Shown in pieces: positions 18,010 through 27,735 of a stretch of DNA of 64,000 nt. Within the stretch, counting starts at the first letter, position 1; every line of letters starts with the position of its first letter. The notes under the pieces are model-generated. The model did no database searches and was not told the DNA's origin. It worked only from the letters and a program-made list of their open reading frames with translations. A program made the position numbers and the translations under genes. The DNA lies in NCBI GenBank assembly GCA_965662265.1, contig CBFIGX010000001.1, forward strand, positions 186,001 to 250,000. The letters run 5' to 3'. The stretch comes from CBFIGX01 sp965662265 (GTDB taxonomy: Bacteria; Bacteroidota; Bacteroidia; Flavobacteriales; UBA7430).

Positions 18010-19521
18010 ATGTCAGAAAATATCGGAAAAATCGCCCAAGTAATTGGCCCAGTGGTAGACATTAAGTTTGATAGCAACAACGCAAATTTACCAAACATTT
18101 TTGATGCCTTAGAAATTACAAGAGAAAATGGTAATAAAGTTATCCTAGAGTGTCAACAACACATTGGAGAAGACACTGTTCGTGCCATCTCTATGGACTC
18201 TACTGATGGTCTAAAAAGAGGAGATAAAGTTTCTGCTACGGGAAGCCCAATTCTTATGCCTGTAGGCGAAGAAATAAAAGGACGCTTATTTAATGTTGTT
18301 GGTGATGCTATTGATGGTATTGGTCAACTTAATAAAGAAGGCGGATATCCTATTCACAGGGAGGCGCCAAAGTTTGAAGATTTATCTACGTCGTCTGAAG
18401 TTTTATTTACCGGTATTAAAGTTATCGACTTAGTTGAGCCTTATTCTAAAGGAGGTAAAATTGGTTTATTTGGTGGTGCCGGTGTAGGTAAAACCGTATT
18501 GATTATGGAGTTAATCAACAACATAGCCAAAGGTCATGACGGAATCTCAGTATTTGCTGGCGTCGGAGAACGTACTCGTGAAGGTAATGACTTATTGCGA
18601 GAGATGATCGAGTCTGGCGTTATCAAATATGGAAAAGAGTTTGAAGAAGACATGGAAAAAGGCGGATGGGATCTTACAAAGGTTGACGCTAAAGAAATGA
18701 TCAATTCACAAGCAACTCTTGTATTTGGTCAGATGAACGAATCTCCGGGTGCGCGTGCACGTGTTGCTCTTTCTGGATTAACACTTGCCGAATACTACCG
18801 TGATGGTGATGGTGAGGGTGATGGTCGTGACATCTTATTCTTCATAGATAACATATTCCGATTCACTCAGGCTGGTTCTGAAGTATCAGCACTTCTAGGG
18901 CGTATGCCTTCTGCCGTTGGTTACCAACCTACTCTAGCTACCGAAATGGGTGCTATGCAAGAACGTATTACTTCTACTAAAAACGGATCAATTACATCAG
19001 TTCAAGCTGTATATGTACCTGCTGATGACCTGACTGACCCTGCACCAGCAACAACTTTTGCTCACTTAGATGCTACCACTGTATTGTCTCGTAAAATTGC
19101 AGAGTTGGGTATTTATCCAGCAGTAGATCCTTTAGATTCTACATCTCGTATTTTGAATCCTGAGGTATTAGGTGACGAGCACTATAACTGTGCGCAAAAT
19201 GTGAAAGAGATTTTACAACGCTATAAAGAACTTCAAGATATTATTGCTATCCTTGGTATGGACGAACTTTCTGAAGAAGACAAACAAGCGGTTCTGCGTG
19301 CACGTCGTGTACAACGTTTCCTATCTCAACCTTTCCATGTTGCTGAGCAGTTTACAGGGCTAAAAGGTGTATATGTAAGTATCGAAGATACTATAAAAGG
19401 ATTCAATATGATCCTTAATGGAGAATTAGACCACTTACCTGAAGCAGCCTTTAACCTTGTCGGCTCTATTGAAGAAGCTATTGAAAAAGGAGAGAAAATA
19501 CTTGCTGAGGCTAAAGCATAA
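18010..19521 (+). CDS. atpD: F1F0 ATP synthase subunit beta
   Basis: 503 residues. Catalytic subunit of F1 that makes ATP from ADP and phosphate at the membrane. The Walker A motif GGAGVGKT is at 155-162, and GVGERTREGNDL and the SALLGRMPSAVGYQPTLA region follow. Only atpC accompanies it. In many Bacteroidota the beta and epsilon genes are separate from the rest of the operon, so this layout is expected; the other subunits are not in the window. Confidence 0.98.
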   Translation: MSENIGKIAQVIGPVVDIKFDSNNANLPNIFDALEITRENGNKVILECQQHIGEDTVRAISMDSTDGLKRGDKVSATGSPILMPVGEEIKGRLFNVVGDAIDGIGQLNKEGGYPIHREAPKFEDLSTSSEVLFTGIKVIDLVEPYSKGGKIGLFGGAGVGKTVLIMELINNIAKGHDGISVFAGVGERTREGNDLLREMIESGVIKYGKEFEEDMEKGGWDLTKVDAKEMINSQATLVFGQMNESPGARARVALSGLTLAEYYRDGDGEGDGRDILFFIDNIFRFTQAGSEVSALLGRMPSAVGYQPTLATEMGAMQERITSTKNGSITSVQAVYVPADDLTDPAPATTFAHLDATTVLSRKIAELGIYPAVDPLDSTSRILNPEVLGDEHYNCAQNVKEILQRYKELQDIIAILGMDELSEEDKQAVLRARRVQRFLSQPFHVAEQFTGLKGVYVSIEDTIKGFNMILNGELDHLPEAAFNLVGSIEEAIEKGEKILAEAKA

Positions 19522-19532
19522 ATAACCATCTT

Positions 19533-19769
19533 ATGTTAGTAGAAATTATTACACCAGACGCTAAATTATTTGATGGAGAAGTATCTTCAATTCATCTTCC
19601 AGGAGCAAGCGGTCGTTTTGAAATACTAAACGATCACGCGCCTATTATTTCTACACTTATTGCTGGTGATGTATCGGTTTCTCTCAATAATGGAAAAACT
19701 GAAACATTCAACATTCAAGGTGGTGTTATTGAAATGCAAAAAAATAAAATTATCGTTTTAGCTGACTAA
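19533..19769 (+). CDS. atpC: F1F0 ATP synthase subunit epsilon (short form)
   Basis: 78 residues, only the N-terminal beta-sandwich (IITPDAKLFDGEVSSIHLPG...). The C-terminal helical hairpin that lets epsilon inhibit ATP hydrolysis in E. coli (about 139 residues) is absent. Short epsilon subunits are common in this phylum. It lies 11 bases after atpD and is followed by a terminator. Confidence 0.93.
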   Translation: MLVEIITPDAKLFDGEVSSIHLPGASGRFEILNDHAPIISTLIAGDVSVSLNNGKTETFNIQGGVIEMQKNKIIVLAD

Positions 19770-19793
19770 AACATGCAGATACATCTACGAATT

Positions 19794-19820
19794 AAGAGTC
19801 CCTTTTTGGGACTTTTTTTT
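19794..19820 (+). terminator. Terminator after atpDC
   Basis: AGTCCC (19797-19802) pairs with GGGACT (19808-19813), extended by three weaker pairs; loop T5 and a run of eight T follow. Confidence 0.85.
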
Positions 19821-19844
19821 ATCTAAGATTTTTATCTTTACCCT

Positions 19845-20957
19845 ATGCGTAAAGTAATATCCCTTGATAATAAAATTAATGCAAAGCTATCAGTTCGCAA
19901 AGAACAAAATAGCATAAGGTCTTTAAGTCTGGATGAAGGGTTGATAGATTTTTACTCTAATGACTATTTAGGTTTTTCTAAATCTTTAAAAGTGGAGCCC
20001 CCATCAACTAATGGTTCTACAGGCTCACGTTTACTCTCCGGAAATTCTAAGCAATTTCAACGGCTTGAACAAAAACTCGCACAACAGCACAAAGCTGATG
20101 CTGCACTCATATTTAACTCTGGCTACGATGCTAATATAGGGCTGTTTTCATGTATTGCTGACAAAGAGGATACGGTGATATATGATCAATATATTCATGC
20201 AAGTATTCGTGATGGTTTGAGACTCTCTTCTTGCAGGTCTTTTGCTTTTAAACACAATAATCTATCTTCTTTAGAACAAAAACTACAGCAAGCAACAGGG
20301 CATATAATTGTAGTTGTAGAATCTATTTATTCGATGGATGGTGACAGAGCGCCATTAGAAGAAATAATAGATTTATCCGAGCAATACAAAGCTCATGTAA
20401 TTGTTGACGAAGCACATGCAACAGGAGTAATAGGCCATAGCACAAATGGCCTTACCGAACATTTAAAACTCGAGGAAAAAGTATTTGCTAGAATACATAC
20501 ATTCGGCAAAGCTCTGGGAATACATGGTGCCGTTGTTTTGGGGTCTAGGAGTCTAAGAGAATATCTTTATAACTTCGCTAGGTCTTTTATTTATACTACA
20601 GCACTTTCTGAACACAGTCTATTGAGTATTGAGGCTGCTTACACTAGATTAGATATACATAAGGAAGAACAAGTCTTATTAAGAGATAATATTATTTTAT
20701 TTAAATCGCTTCTTTCAGAAAAGCTACAGAGATATTTGATAGATAGCGATTCTCCAATTCAATGCTTCATTATACCTGGCAATACAAAGGTAAAAGCGAT
20801 AGAACAGGGTTTACTTAAAAAAGGAATAGGCATTAAGGCTATTCGGCACCCGACAGTTGAAAAAGGCAAAGAAAGAATACGGTTGTGCTTACACAGCTTT
20901 AATACAGAAACAGAGATAAAACATTGTCTACAAGCACTTGAAGAACTTATTCAATGA
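19845..20957 (+). CDS. bioF: 8-amino-7-oxononanoate synthase (biotin synthesis)
   Basis: 370 residues of the PLP-dependent alpha-oxoamine synthase family. Visible: SNDYLGF (38-44), the PLP-contacting DEAHATG (188-194) and the Schiff-base lysine K222 in HTFGKALG. It condenses pimeloyl thioester with alanine. Kbl-type enzymes look similar, but the stop overlaps the bioD start by 4 bases and bioA follows, which fixes the assignment. A near-consensus -7 box (TATCTTTA, 19833-19840) leaves almost no leader. Confidence 0.93.
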   Translation: MRKVISLDNKINAKLSVRKEQNSIRSLSLDEGLIDFYSNDYLGFSKSLKVEPPSTNGSTGSRLLSGNSKQFQRLEQKLAQQHKADAALIFNSGYDANIGLFSCIADKEDTVIYDQYIHASIRDGLRLSSCRSFAFKHNNLSSLEQKLQQATGHIIVVVESIYSMDGDRAPLEEIIDLSEQYKAHVIVDEAHATGVIGHSTNGLTEHLKLEEKVFARIHTFGKALGIHGAVVLGSRSLREYLYNFARSFIYTTALSEHSLLSIEAAYTRLDIHKEEQVLLRDNIILFKSLLSEKLQRYLIDSDSPIQCFIIPGNTKVKAIEQGLLKKGIGIKAIRHPTVEKGKERIRLCLHSFNTETEIKHCLQALEELIQ

Positions 20958-21571
20958 AAAGATATTTTATTACAGGTATAGGCACAGAGGTAGGGAAAAC
21001 TATAGCCTCTGCCATTATAACACAAGCCTTAGAAGCTGACTACTGGAAACCAATACAGGCAGGTGATCTTGATCAGAGTGATACTCTAAAAATATCTAGT
21101 TTAGTAGACAATGTTCGCAGTAAATTTCATCAAGAATCATATCGCCTAAATCATCCTATTTCACCACATGCGGCGGCCGAAAAAGATGGGGTCCATATAT
21201 CTATTAATTCTATTGAGCTGCCCAAAACAAAAAATAATTTAGTTATTGAAGGTGCTGGTGGCTTACTTGTGCCAATAAATAATCAAAACACTATTTTAGA
21301 TTTAATCGAGAAACTAGATTGTGAAGTTATTTTAGTTTCTAAACATTATCTTGGAAGCATAAATCACAGCTTGATGACTGCTGCGCTTCTTAAACAGCGA
21401 GGTATAGTTGTAAAGGGAATTCTATTTAATGGAGCAGAAAATAAAGACACTGAATCAATTGTCAAAAAAATGAGTGGACTTAAAATTTTGGGAAGAATTG
21501 ATGAGCTAAAAGAGTTAACAGCTGGTCAAATAAATATGCAGGCACAAAAACTAAAAGCAGCACTACACTAA
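20954..21571 (+). CDS. bioD: Dethiobiotin synthetase
   Basis: 205 residues. P-loop GIGTEVGKT (8-16), then YWKPIQAGD and VIEGAGGLLVPI, all typical of BioD. It closes the ureido ring with CO2 and ATP. Translationally coupled to bioF (ATGA overlap) and 13 bases before bioA. bioB and the pimeloyl-forming genes are not in the window. Confidence 0.96.
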   Translation: MKRYFITGIGTEVGKTIASAIITQALEADYWKPIQAGDLDQSDTLKISSLVDNVRSKFHQESYRLNHPISPHAAAEKDGVHISINSIELPKTKNNLVIEGAGGLLVPINNQNTILDLIEKLDCEVILVSKHYLGSINHSLMTAALLKQRGIVVKGILFNGAENKDTESIVKKMSGLKILGRIDELKELTAGQINMQAQKLKAALH

Positions 21572-21584
21572 GCAACGATTAAAT

Positions 21585-22856
21585 ATGAGCATTTCTGAAA
21601 AAGATCAAAAATATATTTGGCACCCTTTTACCCAAATGAAAACAGTAAGCCCACCTCTTCCTGTGGTTAGGGGAAAGGGCACGCTCTTATTTGACCAAAA
21701 CGAAAATAGTTATATAGATGCTATTTCATCGTGGTGGGTAAACCTTCACGGTCATGCACACCCATATATTGCTGAAAAGGTATGTCAACAACTTCATAAA
21801 CTAGAACACGTTGTTTTTGCTGGATTCACCCACAAACCGGCGGTAGAATTATGTGAAAAACTCTCCAAACATCTCCCGAGAAACCAGAAAAAATTCTTTT
21901 TCTCCGGAGATGGATCATCCGCAGTAGAAATAGCATTAAAAATGAGTATCCAATATTGGGTCAATAAAGGGAAAAAAAAGACAAGGTTTATTGCTCTTGA
22001 TGGTGCCTACCACGGCGAAACTTTCGGAGCAATGTCTGCAGGAGCTAGAAATCTATTTTCTGCACCTTTTTCAGATTTGTTATTTAAGAGTACGCATATC
22101 CCATTTCCAATAGATGAAGAAGCCGCAATAGTCAACTTAAAGAAAGAGATCGCTAAAGGGGACGTAGCTGCCTTCATTTTCGAACCGTTAATACAAGGTG
22201 CCGCAGGGATGAGAATGTATTCCTCGAAAACGCTTAATACACTAATTAAAATTTGCAAACAAAAACAAGTTTTGTGTATTGCAGACGAAGTCATGACTGG
22301 CTTTGGGAGAACAGGATCCTTTTTTGCAATGAATCAAATAGAAGAGCAACCCGATTTTATATGTATGTCTAAAGGCTTATCAGGAGGAACACTAGCTCTT
22401 TCCCTGACAACATGTACCCAGACAATTTATGACGCATTTTTGGATGAAGATATTCAAAAAGCCTTTTTGCATGGACACTCTTTTACGGGCAATCCGGTTG
22501 GTTGTGCAGCTGCAATAGCTAGTATCGAACTTCTTGAAAAAGAAGAATGTCAAATAAAAATTAAAGAGATAACAGCCTCTCATCGTTTATTTAGTGAAAC
22601 TATAAAACCATTATCTGTGGTAAGCGATGTACGCCAAACTGGAACAGTGTTGGCCATTGAATTAAAATCTGAATCTTCAGGTTACTCTAGTCCTTTGCGT
22701 CACTCTTTATATGACGATTTTTTAGCTCAGGGTGTAATTTTAAGGCCTTTAGGAAATGTAATTTACATCCTACCTCCCTACTGCATTACCGAACAAGAAT
22801 TAAAAAAAGTATATCGTGTAATTGAAAAAAAACTAACTGAATTGAGTGCATCTTAA
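21585..22856 (+). CDS. bioA: Adenosylmethionine-8-amino-7-oxononanoate aminotransferase
   Basis: 423 residues, class III PLP aminotransferase. IWHPFTQM (11-18) and SSWWVNLHGHAHP are BioA marks; the PLP region has ADEVMTGFGRTG and the lysine K263 in CMSKGLSGG. It converts KAPA to DAPA with S-adenosylmethionine as amino donor. Last of the bioF-bioD-bioA operon (the order of the pathway is F, A, D). It converges on the permease gene with a 2-base gap and no terminator. Confidence 0.96.
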   Translation: MSISEKDQKYIWHPFTQMKTVSPPLPVVRGKGTLLFDQNENSYIDAISSWWVNLHGHAHPYIAEKVCQQLHKLEHVVFAGFTHKPAVELCEKLSKHLPRNQKKFFFSGDGSSAVEIALKMSIQYWVNKGKKKTRFIALDGAYHGETFGAMSAGARNLFSAPFSDLLFKSTHIPFPIDEEAAIVNLKKEIAKGDVAAFIFEPLIQGAAGMRMYSSKTLNTLIKICKQKQVLCIADEVMTGFGRTGSFFAMNQIEEQPDFICMSKGLSGGTLALSLTTCTQTIYDAFLDEDIQKAFLHGHSFTGNPVGCAAAIASIELLEKEECQIKIKEITASHRLFSETIKPLSVVSDVRQTGTVLAIELKSESSGYSSPLRHSLYDDFLAQGVILRPLGNVIYILPPYCITEQELKKVYRVIEKKLTELSAS

Positions 22857-22858
22857 TT

Positions 22859-24109
22859 TTACATCCCTGAACGTATCGCCTCAACCGGATCTAATCTAGA
22901 TGCAGCTAAAGCTGGAATTAAACCAGAAATAACACCAATCAATACTGAAACCCAAATACCTGTTAAAATGTTTTGGGTAGAAAGACTGATGTCGAAATCT
23001 AAATATTGGCTTGCCATATTTGTTCCGAAATACACCAGAAGTAGGCCGATAAAGCCACCTATAACACATAGCAATATTGCTTCGATTAAAAACTGAAGTA
23101 GTATAAAATAATTTTTGGCTCCAATAGCTTTTTGAATTCCAATGATGTTGGTGCGTTCTTTAACCGACACAAACATAATATTTGCAATTCCAAAACCACC
23201 AACAAGTAAAGAGAAACCGCCTATAACAATGCCAGCAAGATCAATAGCGCTAAACATCATATCAATTCCTTTAGACAAAATACTGGTTTCATTAATCGCA
23301 AAGTTATCATCAGACTTAGGGGATAAGCGTCGAATAGAGCGCATCACCCTTATCAAATCTGATTTAAGTTGTGCATTACTAACCGATTCTTTAGCTTTTA
23401 CCATAAACATAGGGTTGGTAGACTCACTATTTATGCGGATAAAATTCCTAGCAAACTTAACAGGTATAACAATATTATCATCATCACTATTGCCAATGAT
23501 ACTGTCGCCTGCCTTTTCAAAAACACCTACGACAGTCGCGGTTTGCCCCATAAACTTGATGGGCTTTCCCAAAGGGTTTTCACCTTCAAATAAAGCCTCT
23601 ACAATATTTTGCCCTATTACGGCAACAGGTTTTCCCGTAGCTGATTCTAACAGCGAAAAATATCTTCCTTGAGAGAGTTCGAAGCCATATACATCTTGAT
23701 AGTGATGTGACACGCCTGCAACACCAATATCTTCAACATCATTAGAACCATACTTAGCAGTTTTATTACCAGCACCTGCAACAAAAGCGACAGCTTCAGC
23801 TAGCTCTAATCGTTGTTCTATAGCTCTCAACTCGTTTAATGTGGGTACAGGGCGTTGGTAATATTTCCACCAAGGATAGTCGCCGCCCATTGCCCAAGGC
23901 CACTTGGTAATAAAAACAACATTCTCACCTAAAGATTCGACACTTTTGCGGATATTTTTTTCAAGAGAATCTACCACAGAAAATACAGATACAATGGCAA
24001 ATATACCAATGGTAACACCTAACAATGAGAGCAAGGTGCGCAACTTATTACCTACCAATGCTTGAAAAGCAAATCGAAAGCTTTCTTGAATAATTTTGAA
24101 TAGTATCAT
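22859..24109 (-). CDS. ABC transporter permease, FtsX/MacB type
   Basis: 416 residues. TM1 (about 20-45, with LLGVTIGIFAIVSVFSVVDS), a periplasmic MacB_PCD-like domain (about 50-250), then three TM segments ending in DPVEAIRSGM, a common end of the family. Such proteins use an ATPase of the LolD/MacB type to move lipoproteins or exported molecules by mechanotransmission and not by channel transport. No ATPase gene is adjacent, so its partner is unknown. Confidence 0.9.
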   Translation of the reverse strand: MILFKIIQESFRFAFQALVGNKLRTLLSLLGVTIGIFAIVSVFSVVDSLEKNIRKSVESLGENVVFITKWPWAMGGDYPWWKYYQRPVPTLNELRAIEQRLELAEAVAFVAGAGNKTAKYGSNDVEDIGVAGVSHHYQDVYGFELSQGRYFSLLESATGKPVAVIGQNIVEALFEGENPLGKPIKFMGQTATVVGVFEKAGDSIIGNSDDDNIVIPVKFARNFIRINSESTNPMFMVKAKESVSNAQLKSDLIRVMRSIRRLSPKSDDNFAINETSILSKGIDMMFSAIDLAGIVIGGFSLLVGGFGIANIMFVSVKERTNIIGIQKAIGAKNYFILLQFLIEAILLCVIGGFIGLLLVYFGTNMASQYLDFDISLSTQNILTGIWVSVLIGVISGLIPALAASRLDPVEAIRSGM

Positions 24110-24273
24110 AATAATTGAACATGTAAATATAAACTATTCTAGGTCTAACCATATTTTATAATGGTTAATAGATGTTAATGTTCCTTTTATTGGGTTCAAA
24201 CAAGGATATAAAACTGCATTAATTTTTGTTTAAAAAATTAAGACCTAGTATTCTTTTTATTAATGTGAATTTC

Positions 24274-24281
24274 TACTTTTG
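24274..24281 (+). promoter_or_regulatory. -7 box of purH
   Basis: TACTTTTG fits TAnnTTTG. It lies inside the longest possible purH frame and so indicates the later TTG start at 24313. Confidence 0.5.
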
Positions 24282-24312
24282 TATACATATTAAGCATCTC
24301 AAAATTAAAGCA

Positions 24313-25827
24313 TTGAAAAAAATTCAAAACGCACTTATTTCGGTATTTCATAAAGACCGTTTGGCACCAATAATTGAAGAATTAAATCGTTTAAGTGTTA
24401 CTATTTACTCTACTGGAGGCACACAAAAATTTATCGAAGAAATGGGCGTCAATGTTGTGCCAGTTGAAGACTTAACAAGTTACCCATCTATATTGGGTGG
24501 TCGTGTAAAAACACTTCACCCAAATGTATTTGGAGGTATTTTAGCTCGTAGACACGAAGATGGTGACTTAGAGCAACTTGAGCAATACAATATTCCTGAG
24601 TTAGATTTGGTTATTGTAGATCTTTACCCTTTTGAAGATACGGTAGCCTCTGGCGCGGAACAACAAGATATCATCGAAAAAATTGATATTGGTGGTATTT
24701 CATTAATTAGAGCCGGAGCAAAAAACTTTAGAGATACTCTTACAGTATCATCTCGTGATGACTATCAAGAAACTCTAGATGTGCTCAAATCTCAAAAAGG
24801 CAGAACTACTTTAGAGCAAAGAAAAGCTTTTGCAGCCAAAGCATTTAACATTTCATCACACTATGACTCGGCAATCTTCAATTACTTTAACGATGGTTCA
24901 ATATCAGTTCTTAAGCAAAGTATCCAAGAAGCCAAGACACTAAGATATGGGGAAAACCCACATCAATCTGGAGTTTTTTATGGAAAGCTCGATGAGATGT
25001 TTGAGCAATTAAATGGCAAAGACTTGTCCTACAATAACCTATTAGACATTGATGCTGCTGTAAGCTTGATTGAGGAATTTGACGACACTACATTCGCTAT
25101 ATTAAAACACAATAATGCCTGTGGTCTAGCGTCAAGAGAAAACCTTTTAGATGCATGGAGTGATGCTCTGGCTGCAGATCCAATATCGGCATTTGGTGGA
25201 GTGTTAATAACTAATAGAAAAGTTGACATGGCTACTGCCGAAGAAATTCATAAATTGTTCTTCGAAGTAATTATTGCTCCTGCCTACGATGAGGCTGTTT
25301 TGGAATTATTCAAAACAAAGAAAAATCGCGTCGTTCTTATAAAAAAAGATGTAAACTTGCCCAACAAGACAGTTCGAACTATCTTAAACGGTGTTCTTGA
25401 ACAAGATAAGGATATCAAAACCGACTCGGTTGAAGAGATGCGTGATGTATGTATCGTTAAAGCCAGTGAACAACAAAAATCTGATTTAGCATTTGCATCT
25501 AAATTGTGCAAAAACACCAAGTCAAACACCATTGTTTTTGCCAAAAACAAACAGTTATTGGCTTCTGGTGTAGGTCAAACATCACGTGTAGACGCTCTTA
25601 AACAGGCCGTGGTTAAGGCAAAAGCATTTGGCTTTGATTTAAAAGGTGCGGTGATGGCATCTGATGCATTCTTTCCGTTTCCTGACTGCGTAGAATTAGC
25701 GCACAACGAAGGAATTAAAGCTGTAATCCAACCTGGGGGCTCTATCAAAGACCAATTATCGATAGATTATTGTAACGACAATAAAATGGCAATGGTCTTT
25801 ACAGGAACAAGACATTTTAGGCATTAG
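24313..25827 (+). CDS. purH: Bifunctional AICAR formyltransferase/IMP cyclohydrolase
   Basis: 504 residues from the TTG at 24313 (MKKIQNALISVFHKD...), the normal family length and start. A frame reaching 24226 also starts with TTG but would span the promoter box and add hydrophobic residues unlike the family. The N-terminal MGS-like IMP cyclohydrolase domain has STGGTQKFI and GGRVKTLHPN; the C-terminal formyltransferase has RYGENPHQ, KHNNACG and the final GSIKDQ...FTGTRHFRH. It catalyses the last two steps of IMP synthesis. It precedes mreB by 64 bases in the same direction. Confidence 0.95.
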   Translation: MKKIQNALISVFHKDRLAPIIEELNRLSVTIYSTGGTQKFIEEMGVNVVPVEDLTSYPSILGGRVKTLHPNVFGGILARRHEDGDLEQLEQYNIPELDLVIVDLYPFEDTVASGAEQQDIIEKIDIGGISLIRAGAKNFRDTLTVSSRDDYQETLDVLKSQKGRTTLEQRKAFAAKAFNISSHYDSAIFNYFNDGSISVLKQSIQEAKTLRYGENPHQSGVFYGKLDEMFEQLNGKDLSYNNLLDIDAAVSLIEEFDDTTFAILKHNNACGLASRENLLDAWSDALAADPISAFGGVLITNRKVDMATAEEIHKLFFEVIIAPAYDEAVLELFKTKKNRVVLIKKDVNLPNKTVRTILNGVLEQDKDIKTDSVEEMRDVCIVKASEQQKSDLAFASKLCKNTKSNTIVFAKNKQLLASGVGQTSRVDALKQAVVKAKAFGFDLKGAVMASDAFFPFPDCVELAHNEGIKAVIQPGGSIKDQLSIDYCNDNKMAMVFTGTRHFRH

Positions 25828-25891
25828 TACCAAAACATATCACTCGATACTAAATCGATTATGAAATTAATAACATAAAACACAGGAGCTC

Positions 25892-26917
25892 ATGGGATTA
25901 CTAAACTTCATGACACAAGACATAGCCATTGACTTGGGGACTGCCAATACGCTTATCATTTACAATGACAAAGTTGTTGTTGATCAACCCTCAATAGTTG
26001 CAATAGATCGCAAGACGGAAAAAGTAATTGCCGTTGGTAAACGCGCTCAACAAATGCATGGTAAGTCACATGAGGGAATTAAAACCGTTAGACCTCTTAA
26101 AGATGGAGTTATTGCTGACTTTGGTGCTTCTGAACAAATGATTAGAGAGCTTGTTCGGACCATTCCCAACCTACGTAGTAAATTCTTTTCACCATCACTT
26201 AGAATGGTTATATGTATTCCTTCAGGTATTACACAAGTTGAAGAACGTGCCGTAAAAGATTCTGCTGAACAAATTGGTGCTAAAGAAGTTTATTTGATTC
26301 ATGAACCTATGGCTGCAGCTATTGGTATTGGTATTGATGTTCTTGAACCTAAAGGGAATATGATAATCGATATAGGTGGAGGAACAACTGAAATTGCCGT
26401 TTTAGCACTTGGTGGTATTGTCTGTGATAAATCAATAAAGGTTGCCGGTGATGTATTTACCAGTGACATTGTTTACTACATGCGAACACAACACAACCTT
26501 TATGTAGGTGAACGTACTGCAGAAAAAATTAAAATTCATGTGGGCTCAGCCCTCGAAGAATTAGATACGCCTCCCGAAGATTACCCCGTTCAAGGTCGTG
26601 ATTTGATGACTGGTAAGCCAAAGCAGATCACTGTATCGAGTGGTGAAATAGCTAAAGCCTTAAACAAATCTATCATTCAAGTTGAAGATGCAGTCATGCA
26701 AGCTCTTGCCATGACCCCTCCAGAATTAGCAGCTGACATATATAATACTGGTATATACTTGGCTGGTGGAGGATCTATGCTAAGAGGCTTAGACAAGCGT
26801 ATTTCAAGGAAGACAGAATTACCAGTATATGTTGCTGAGGATCCTCTGAGGGCTGTAGTTCGTGGAACGGGTATAGCTCTAAAAAATATCGAATCATTCA
26901 GTTTCTTAATGAAATAA
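25892..26917 (+). CDS. mreB: Rod shape-determining protein MreB
   Basis: 341 residues, actin-like ATPase that forms membrane-bound filaments guiding lateral wall growth. AIDLGTANT near the start (phosphate 1), the second phosphate loop DIGGGTTEIA and the adenosine loop YLAGGGSMLRG are visible. A rare purine-rich RBS (AGGAG, 25884-25888) lies 3 bases before the ATG, which is close but fits the usual family start MGLLNF. First gene of the elongasome operon. Confidence 0.98.
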   Translation: MGLLNFMTQDIAIDLGTANTLIIYNDKVVVDQPSIVAIDRKTEKVIAVGKRAQQMHGKSHEGIKTVRPLKDGVIADFGASEQMIRELVRTIPNLRSKFFSPSLRMVICIPSGITQVEERAVKDSAEQIGAKEVYLIHEPMAAAIGIGIDVLEPKGNMIIDIGGGTTEIAVLALGGIVCDKSIKVAGDVFTSDIVYYMRTQHNLYVGERTAEKIKIHVGSALEELDTPPEDYPVQGRDLMTGKPKQITVSSGEIAKALNKSIIQVEDAVMQALAMTPPELAADIYNTGIYLAGGGSMLRGLDKRISRKTELPVYVAEDPLRAVVRGTGIALKNIESFSFLMK

Positions 26918-26931
26918 GATCACGATAGCTT

Positions 26932-27735
26932 ATGCGGAACTTATTTGCATTTTTCATTAAGCATCACGTTTTCTTAATATTTATCTTCCTAGAACTCATT
27001 GCCGTTACAACAATCGTAAAAAGCAACCACTATCAATCGTCACAGTATGGCAATTCTTCTAATGCCTTTGCCGCAAGCGTTTTGAAAAAGTTTAGCGACT
27101 CTAAAGATTATTTTTCATTAAGAAAAATAAACCAACAATTGGCAGAAGAAAACGCACAACATAGAAGTAAAAGTAGTCTTCAAATCACTGATGATCCTCA
27201 ATTTGTTATAAAGCCTTATCAATATATCGCAGCAAAGACTATTAAAAACTCCTATAACAAACGAAACAATTACCTTACCATTAACAAAGGACGCTTACAT
27301 GGTGTTTTACCTGGCATGGGTGTTATTACTGATAAGGGAGTGGTTGGAATTGTAAAAGATGTTTCAACACATTATGCCAATGTTATGAGCGTCTTGAATA
27401 AAAAAACAGTAATTAGCAGTCGTTTTAGTAATTCGCAACACTTCGGAGAACTACATTGGAATGGTAAATCACATCAATTTGCCCAACTTCATTCCATAGA
27501 AAAATACGTTACTGTTGCGGTAGGAGACAGCCTAGTAACTAATAGTTATTCAAATATATTTCCTGAAGGTATAACTATTGGAACTGTAAATAGATTTAAT
27601 CTTTCTGAAGGTGCCAATTTTTACAATATAGAAGTTGATTTAAGTGTCGAATTTGATAACATCAATTACGTATATGTGATAAAAAATCTTTTAAAAGAGG
27701 AAAGAGAGAAATTAGAATTACAACAAAATGAATAA
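26932..27735 (+). CDS. mreC: Rod shape-determining protein MreC
   Basis: 267 residues. A short cytoplasmic N terminus, TM about 8-26, a coiled coil (about 55-80, SLRKINQQLAEENAQ) and a periplasmic beta-rich domain (for example GVLPGMGVITDKGVVGIV). MreC links the cytoplasmic filament to PBP2 and RodA. 14 bases after mreB, and overlapping mreD by 8 bases. Confidence 0.95.
   Translation: MRNLFAFFIKHHVFLIFIFLELIAVTTIVKSNHYQSSQYGNSSNAFAASVLKKFSDSKDYFSLRKINQQLAEENAQHRSKSSLQITDDPQFVIKPYQYIAAKTIKNSYNKRNNYLTINKGRLHGVLPGMGVITDKGVVGIVKDVSTHYANVMSVLNKKTVISSRFSNSQHFGELHWNGKSHQFAQLHSIEKYVTVAVGDSLVTNSYSNIFPEGITIGTVNRFNLSEGANFYNIEVDLSVEFDNINYVYVIKNLLKEEREKLELQQNE

Noticed and set aside
23142..23672. 176-codon plus-strand ORF opposite the MacB-type permease gene
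   Set aside because: Shadow of a strong gene on the other strand; no family features.
24226..24312. N-terminal extension of PurH from an earlier TTG
   Set aside because: It spans a -7 box and adds residues not in the family; the TTG at 24313 gives normal length and start.
24110..24312. Hairpin AACCAT/ATGGTT and an 8-base inverted pair around AGACCTAG
   Set aside because: Short pairs in AT-rich sequence with no U-run or gene logic; chance is likely.
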